This document shows positions 58,990 through 64,000 of a stretch of DNA of 64,000 nt, piece by piece. The translations under genes and the position numbers were made by a program. The first letter of the stretch is position 1. Every line of letters begins with the position of its first letter. The stretch comes from Rattus norvegicus (Eukaryota; Chordata; Mammalia; Rodentia; Muridae), in contig NC_086034.1 of assembly GCF_036323735.1 (NCBI RefSeq), positions 36,635,939-36,699,938 on the forward strand. The letters are read 5' to 3'. Below the pieces are notes generated by a model. It made no database searches. It saw nothing but the letters and a program-made list of their open reading frames with translations, and had not been told where the DNA came from.

Positions 58990-59660
58990 ATGTCGATATG
59001 CAGGTGAGGGCTGGCATCAGTTAGGTCAAGGGAATGATTGGACAGTAATAAAAATAAGGCAGGGACAAAGTTTTGTAAGGTGGGAGAGAGGGAGAAGGAA
59101 GGAGAATCAAGATGAAGATGGAGAAAGATGACTCAAATCCGGATGATCTTGAATGACCAAGGTAGTTGGAATGGATTTTTCTAGGCAAATTTATTTTATT
59201 TATGTGGGCGGTTTATATCCTTATCAGTTGGTTATAAGTTTATTGTGTGGATGTATTGTGGATTGAGAATTTAACGTGTAAAACTGATTGTTGGGTTACA
59301 GTTTGTTGAGTCTTGATTTTACCAGGTAACTGGGACCAGAGAGTTCCTGGCTGGCCATGACTGGCCAAGGCTGGCCAGGCTGACTAGCAATCAGAGTAGA
59401 GACCACTAGGGCTAGAAAACAGCTAGGCTAACGTGGCATGATACCACACTGGCACCAGCTGTCATTGAGATAAATTAATGTTAGTTCTATATGGTGCTCC
59501 AATGATGGAACTAGTGTGCGAGAGAGGCAGCCGGGGGAGATACTAATCAGAGATAAATTAATCTTAGAACATTAGTTATTAACACCAGGGAGCAACCTCC
59601 CAGGTCTGAGAGTAACAGGGGGCCAGCATAGAGTAGAACAGGTCATGCCTATGTTTTTAT
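58990..59660 (-). mobile_element. Unnamed repeat family, copy B
   Basis: Minus-strand partner of the copy at 44290-45025; 59010-59330 aligns with 44700-45015. It lies between two L1 3'UTR parts, so it looks like an insertion. On the minus strand its other end begins TGTTGTGGTAAAAATAAAAA near 59668. A local run of GGCCA units (CTGGCTGGCCATGACTGGCC and following) sits at about 59349-59382. Precise ends and target duplication are not resolved. Confidence 0.55.
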
Positions 59661-61137
59661 TTTTACCACAACAGTCCTCCCCTTTGAGCCTTCAGTGTCT
59701 CTCACCTCCCAGATACCTGGTACATTCTGGAGGGTCCTCCCAACCTTCTACCTCCCTATGTTGCCTGTTTCCATTCTTTCTGTTGGACCTCAAGTCTTCA
59801 GTTCTTTTTCCCCCACCTAAATCTAAATTATGTTCCCCTCTTCCCCCTCAATACCTCCTTTCCCTCCCAGATCTTTCTCTCCCTCCCCCCTTCTGACTGA
59901 TTTCTTCCTCCCAAGTTGGACTGAGATGCCCTCACGTTGGCTCTTCAGCTTGTTGACCTTTCTGAGTTCTGTGGACACATACTCAAGATCTATATCTTGT
60001 GTATTCTATACCTTTTTTTGGGGAGGGGGTGTCTAATATCCATTTATTAGTGAGCACATACCATGAATTTCTTTTTGGGTCTGAGTTACCTCACTCAGGG
60101 TGATATTTTTCTAGTTCCATCCCTTTTCCAAAAGGATTTACTTATTATATGTATATGAATGCTCTATCTCATGTACTCCTGAATTCATAAGAGGACATCA
60201 GACCCCAGGAAGGATAGTTGTGAGTCACCATGTGGCTGTTGGTAACTGAACTCAGCACCTCTGGAAGAACAGACAGTGCTCTTAACCACTGAGCCATCTC
60301 TCCAGCACTGTTTTCAATATCTGACTATTATAAATAAAGCTTCAGTGAAAATGATTTAACAAGTGTCTTGCAGCAGGATGAAGTATTTATGGGTATATGC
60401 CAAAACTGGTATAGTTGGATCTTGAGGTAGATTGATTCCTATCTTCCTGAGGCACCATCACGCTGATTTCTATAATAACAGTTGTATGTCTTGCATTCCC
60501 ACAAACAGACAAGAATCCCCTTTACTCTACATCCTCACCAGCATCTGCTGCCATTTGTTTTATTGCTCTTGGCCATTTTGACAAATTTCACTGTAATTTT
60601 AATTTGCGTTTCTCATTGACAAGAGATTTTGAATGTTTCTTAAAGTACTTCTCAGCCATGTAAACTTTCTCTGTTTTGAAATTTTTTTCAAAATTTTGTT
60701 TTGCTTTGTTAGTATCCATTTTTTCTTAATTCTCCACATATTTTGTATAGTTCCCCTTTGTCAGATGTAGAGTTAGTAAAAAGCTAACCCTTTCTCTAGG
60801 CTGCCATTTTGTCCTATTGACAACACTGTTTACCTTTGCCTGGTAAAAGTTTTTCACTTTCACGAGGTTCCATTTTATTGTCGGTTTTAATACCTACATT
60901 AATGGTGGTCTGCTCACAAAGTCTCCTATGCTAATGAGTTCAAGGTTGTACCCCACTTTCTCTTCTGCCGCATTGGTGGTTGTATCTGATTATACATTGA
61001 GGTCTTTGAGCCATTTGTAGTTCAGTTTTGTGTAGGGTGAACAGTGTGAATTTATTTGGATTTTTCTATATGCAACCATTTACTTGGACCAGGATCATTT
61101 TTGAAGAGTGTTTTTTTTCCTTTGATGTCCAGCCTTA
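59661..61137 (-). mobile_element. Old L1 3'UTR and ORF2 C-terminus
   Basis: Antisense. Pyrimidine-rich 3'UTR (59661-59930), then ORF2 C-terminal coding sequence: AGTGAGCACATACCATGAAT, GAGTTACCTCACTCAGGGTG, and after the B2 insert, ACTATTATAAATAAAGC, CTCACCAGCATCTGCTGCC and TGAGCCATTTGTAGTTCAGTTTTG. Too mutated for a long frame. It ends at about 61137, where endonuclease sequence follows directly. Confidence 0.75.
60130..60307 (-). mobile_element. B2 SINE
   Basis: Antisense B2. GAGGACATCAGACCCCAGGA, GTTGTGAGTCACCATGTGGC, GGTAACTGAACTCAGCACC, TCTGGAAGAACAGACAGTGC and CTTAACCACTGAGCCATCTC follow the consensus in order. It splits the L1 ORF2 C-terminal sequence. Confidence 0.92.
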
Positions 61138-62650
61138 ATCTATGATGGTTGTCAGAAAGAATAATGAGTGTCGCTTCAATTTTCTTAGATATAGAGAGAT
61201 TTACTATGTGTCCAATGATGTGGTCAATTTTGGAGCAAGCTCTATGAGCTTCTGAGAAGGTGTGTTTTGTTTTTCAATAAAGTGTTCTGTGAATATCTGT
61301 TAGGTCCATTTGTTTCACTGTTTAGCTCCAGTATTTCTCTTTTTGTTTTTTGTCAGGATGGCCTGTGTATGGGTGAAGAGTGGGATGCTGAAGATTCCAC
61401 CTATCAGGATGTCAGGGTCAATATGTGATTTAAGCTGTAGTAGTGTTTCTTTTATGAATTTGGATGCTCTTGTGTTTGGTGCATAGTTATTTAGAATTCA
61501 ATGTAGTTTTGGTAGATTTTTCCTTTTATGGGTATGAAGTGTCTTTCCCTATCACCTCTGAGTAGTTTTAGTTTAATTTGCCAAACATTAAAATGAGTAC
61601 CTAGTTTGGTTCTTAGGTTCATTTTCTTGATATTTTTTTTTCTTTTACCTTGTGGTAATGTTTATCCTAGGTGTAAGGTTTGTTTCTTGGATGTAGTAGA
61701 GGGGCAGATCCTGTCTTCAAATCCAGTCTGTTAGTCTGTACCTTATTGTGTAATTGAGATCATTGGTGTTGAATTATTAATATTGAAAGTAATAAATGAG
61801 CAGTAATTGTTGACTTCTGCTATTTTGATCTTGTATTTTTTGATGTGCTGTCCTAGGATTATTTATTTCTTTGTATGCTTGAAAGTAGTTATATTTAACT
61901 TTATTTATTCTTTTAATTGGGTATTTTATGTATTTCCATTTCAAATATTATCCCCTTTCCCAGTTCTCCCCTCTCCCCTCCCCCTACCCTCTATAGTTAA
62001 CGTCTAAAGTTGAAAATTTCCCTCTATCTTCTGTAGGGATGATTTGTACATAGATACTGCTTAAATTAAATTTGTCTTGGAACAATTTCTCCATTTATTG
62101 AGTTTGAAAATTTTGGTCCATGTACTTGGTCTAGGCTGGCATCTTTATTTCCCAAGAAACTGTCTATAGAACATCTATGCTGGGGTTTCTGAATTTTATA
62201 ATCTCTAGTCAGATCTTATTCTTATAGGTCTGTTGTCACAGGTTACTTGATCCTTTTCTTTACAGCTGTTAATATTTCTTTTTTTGTACTTTTAGTGTTT
62301 TGATTATTATGTTCCAAGAAAAAATTCTCTGCTGATCTAATTTATTTCATGTTCTGTGTACTTCTGGTACCTTGATAGACACTGCCTTCCTTAACTTAGG
62401 TTCATTTTCTTCTATGATTTTGTAGAAAATATTTCCTGTCCATTTGATCTGAACTTCTCCTTCTATTCTTATTTTTCTTATATTTGGTCATTTGATAGTG
62501 TCCCAAATGTCCTGAATGTTTTGTGTCTGAATTTTTTAACTGAGATATGTCTTTAACTGAGATATGTCTTAGTTCTATCTTGTATTTAATGTCTAAGATT
62601 ATCTCTTTTATCTGTTAAAATATTTTGGTAGGTACATTAAAGAGGCAGGT
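61138..62650 (-). mobile_element. Old L1 endonuclease and ORF1 remnant
   Basis: Antisense. 61138-61760 is ORF2 endonuclease (CCAATGATGTGGTCAATTTT, GAATATCTGTTAGGTCCATTTG, TCCTTTTATGGGTATGAAGTG). The reverse transcriptase half is missing between this and the C-terminus below 61137. ORF1-like sequence continues to about 62650, with a 17-bp exact tandem duplication at 62535-62551/62552-62568. A short L1 3' end at about 61905-61998 is nested in it. Confidence 0.7.
61905..61998 (-). mobile_element. Short L1 3' end, nested
   Basis: TTTTAATTGGGTATTTTATG, then the CATTTCAAATATTATCCCC terminus and a C-rich run ending CCCTCTATAG. It interrupts the older L1. Only a weak TTAAC repeat is seen at the two borders. 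Confidence 0.7.
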
Positions 62651-63031
62651 ACACTGATAGGAAGGAACCTTTTCTATAGGCTTAAGATGATATTTGACAT
62701 CATTTTTCTTGTTTTTGAATTGTAGAAGCTAATTTTATGCTAAGTAAATTGATTCTAAAAGCATTTTTAAAAACTCTATTGTCAGAAAATAAATATTGGT
62801 TTTGACTCAGAGAATCTCAATATATTTTTATTTCACATGTTCCTGAATGTGAGAGATGCCAGACATTTTTATGTTGATTGAACATTTATATAATCATCCA
62901 AATGAACAGTTTGTTTATTAGTACATTTACTGAATAGTTTGATATTTAGAGATATAGTCTTTTATACTGTCATGTATTTCATATATTAATCTCTGCCAAA
63001 AATATATTTAGTGAATAAGACTTTACCCACA

Positions 63032-63110
<79 letters not shown>

Positions 63111-63239
63111 TGTATTTTTTCTGATCAGAAGATTCTTGAACTTTTTCTATTCTTATTTTTCTATTTGTTTTCTTCCTCATTGAGCTATTGAAGCTCCTTT
63201 AAGAAAATTGTCAGTCAGTCTTTAAGAGTTTCTGAGTTT
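62651..63239. other. AT-rich intron with a simple repeat
   Basis: No gene or interspersed repeat recognised apart from the TC/TG array. Confidence 0.5.
63035..63113. repeat. (TC)n(TG)n compound microsatellite
   Basis: About 58 bp of TC units switching to about 21 bp of TG units without a gap. Both halves are uninterrupted. Confidence 0.97.
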
Positions 63240-63760
63240 ACATCAAGATTTTGACACATTTTGAATTGGTTATTTTATAGCATGGAAAAAGCAATTCTGT
63301 TTTATTTTTCTATGTAAAATCATCAAGTCTCCTATTTTTCAAGAAGCTTTCTTTATGCTAATGACATTGCTCAAAAAATCAGCTGTTTATAACTCTATTG
63401 GTTACTTTGGGGTCTTCAGTTCTATTACATTGATTTATGTATCTGCTTTTCAGTCATTTCATCCAGCTGCCTTTAGTAGTTTCTGTCTATTTGGTTGGTT
63501 CATTTGCTTCTCTGTTATAGTATGGTTCTATACTTCTACAAAGTAATTTAGAATCAGGTGTTATGATATAATCTGCATTTTTAACTTCCTAGTATTGCTT
63601 TTGCTGTTCATGATCTTGTGTGATTGCATAGGAATTTTAAAATTGGTCATTTTCAAGTTCTCTCGTGAACATTAATGGAATTATGGTGGAGTACACTTGT
63701 TTCTAGATTGCTCTTGGTAATAACCTAGTTAGTTCTTGTTGTTTTGATGAAATAATGACA
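63240..63760 (-). mobile_element. Ancient L1 ORF2 fragment
   Basis: Antisense mammalian L1 ORF2: CAAAAAATCAGCTGTTTATA, CTTCAGTTCTATTACATTGATTTATG, and GTATTGCTTTTGCTGTTCAT correspond in order to the conserved post-RT region. It is more diverged than the other L1 copies. 63761-64000 is intron with nothing recognised. Confidence 0.6.
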
Positions 63761-64000
63761 AATGGCAACCTGAGTCGATAAAGAATTAATTTAACCCATT
63801 CTTCCAAATCACATTCTATCATTATGGTGAGTCAGGATAAGATCTGAAACAGAAATCAATGAAAAAAATCAAAGGAGAGCCAATCACCACTGTCTCACTT
63901 GCTATGTTGCTCACATACTTTTCTTATATACACCCTTATCTAGGAATGGTGCTACCCACATTAGGCTGAACACTCTTACATCAATTATCAGTCAAGACAA

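Noticed and set aside
1..64000. A previously undescribed multi-gene system
   Set aside because: Apart from one exon, all coding-like sequence traces to L1 or simple repeats. I see no set of co-oriented unknown genes.

Overview
This is mammalian, almost certainly murid rodent, intronic DNA, and most likely from rat. It is AT-rich and carries murid SINEs (B1, B2, B3, B4 and a young ID element of the BC1 type that expanded in rat). It also has L1 3' ends of the rat L1 type, MaLR-like LTRs and rodent hAT (URR1-type) fossils. No bacterial, viral or complete protein-coding gene is present.

The only host coding sequence I can support is one small plus-strand exon at 7652-7760, with clean splice sites. 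It encodes a peptide typical of the N-terminal stem region of the GALNT10/GALNTL6 branch of polypeptide N-acetylgalactosaminyltransferases. I identify it from memory as Galntl6, a gene known for very large introns. The rest of the window reads as its flanking introns: 1-7651 upstream and 7761-64000 downstream.

Layout: 1-17.5 kb is mostly unique intron with scattered SINEs and L1 3' fragments. 17.5-21 kb is an old L1 remnant invaded by an internally deleted rat-type L1 (19263-20101) with perfect target-site duplications, by a second L1 3' end and by a CCTT repeat. 21.6-28.7 kb holds B3/B4 SINEs, a hAT fossil, a young ID element and a long CTCCCT hexamer array. 28.7-33 kb holds a 5'-truncated L1 and an old L1 3'UTR with a nested LTR. 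33-36.7 kb is mostly unclassified sequence plus a solo LTR with a possible 4-bp target duplication. 36.9-40.4 kb is an ancient L1 that lost most of ORF2 but kept decayed tandem promoter monomers. 41-48 kb mixes hAT, LTR, SINE and nested L1 pieces.

51.6-58.0 kb is a near full-length 6.4 kb minus-strand L1 with recognisable 5'UTR subrepeats, ORF1 and ORF2. It is dead: both ORFs have early stops and two endonuclease active-site residues are replaced. 58-63.8 kb is a stack of older L1 pieces with an inserted repeat of unnamed family and a B2 SINE.

I did not find a new gene system. The items most worth a second look are the Galntl6 exon, a candidate cryptic exon at 35230-35421, two copies of an unnamed repeat family (about 44.7 and 59.0-59.3 kb), a 20-bp X-box-like sequence present twice, the L1 promoter monomer arrays, and a recurring pattern of internally deleted L1 copies.
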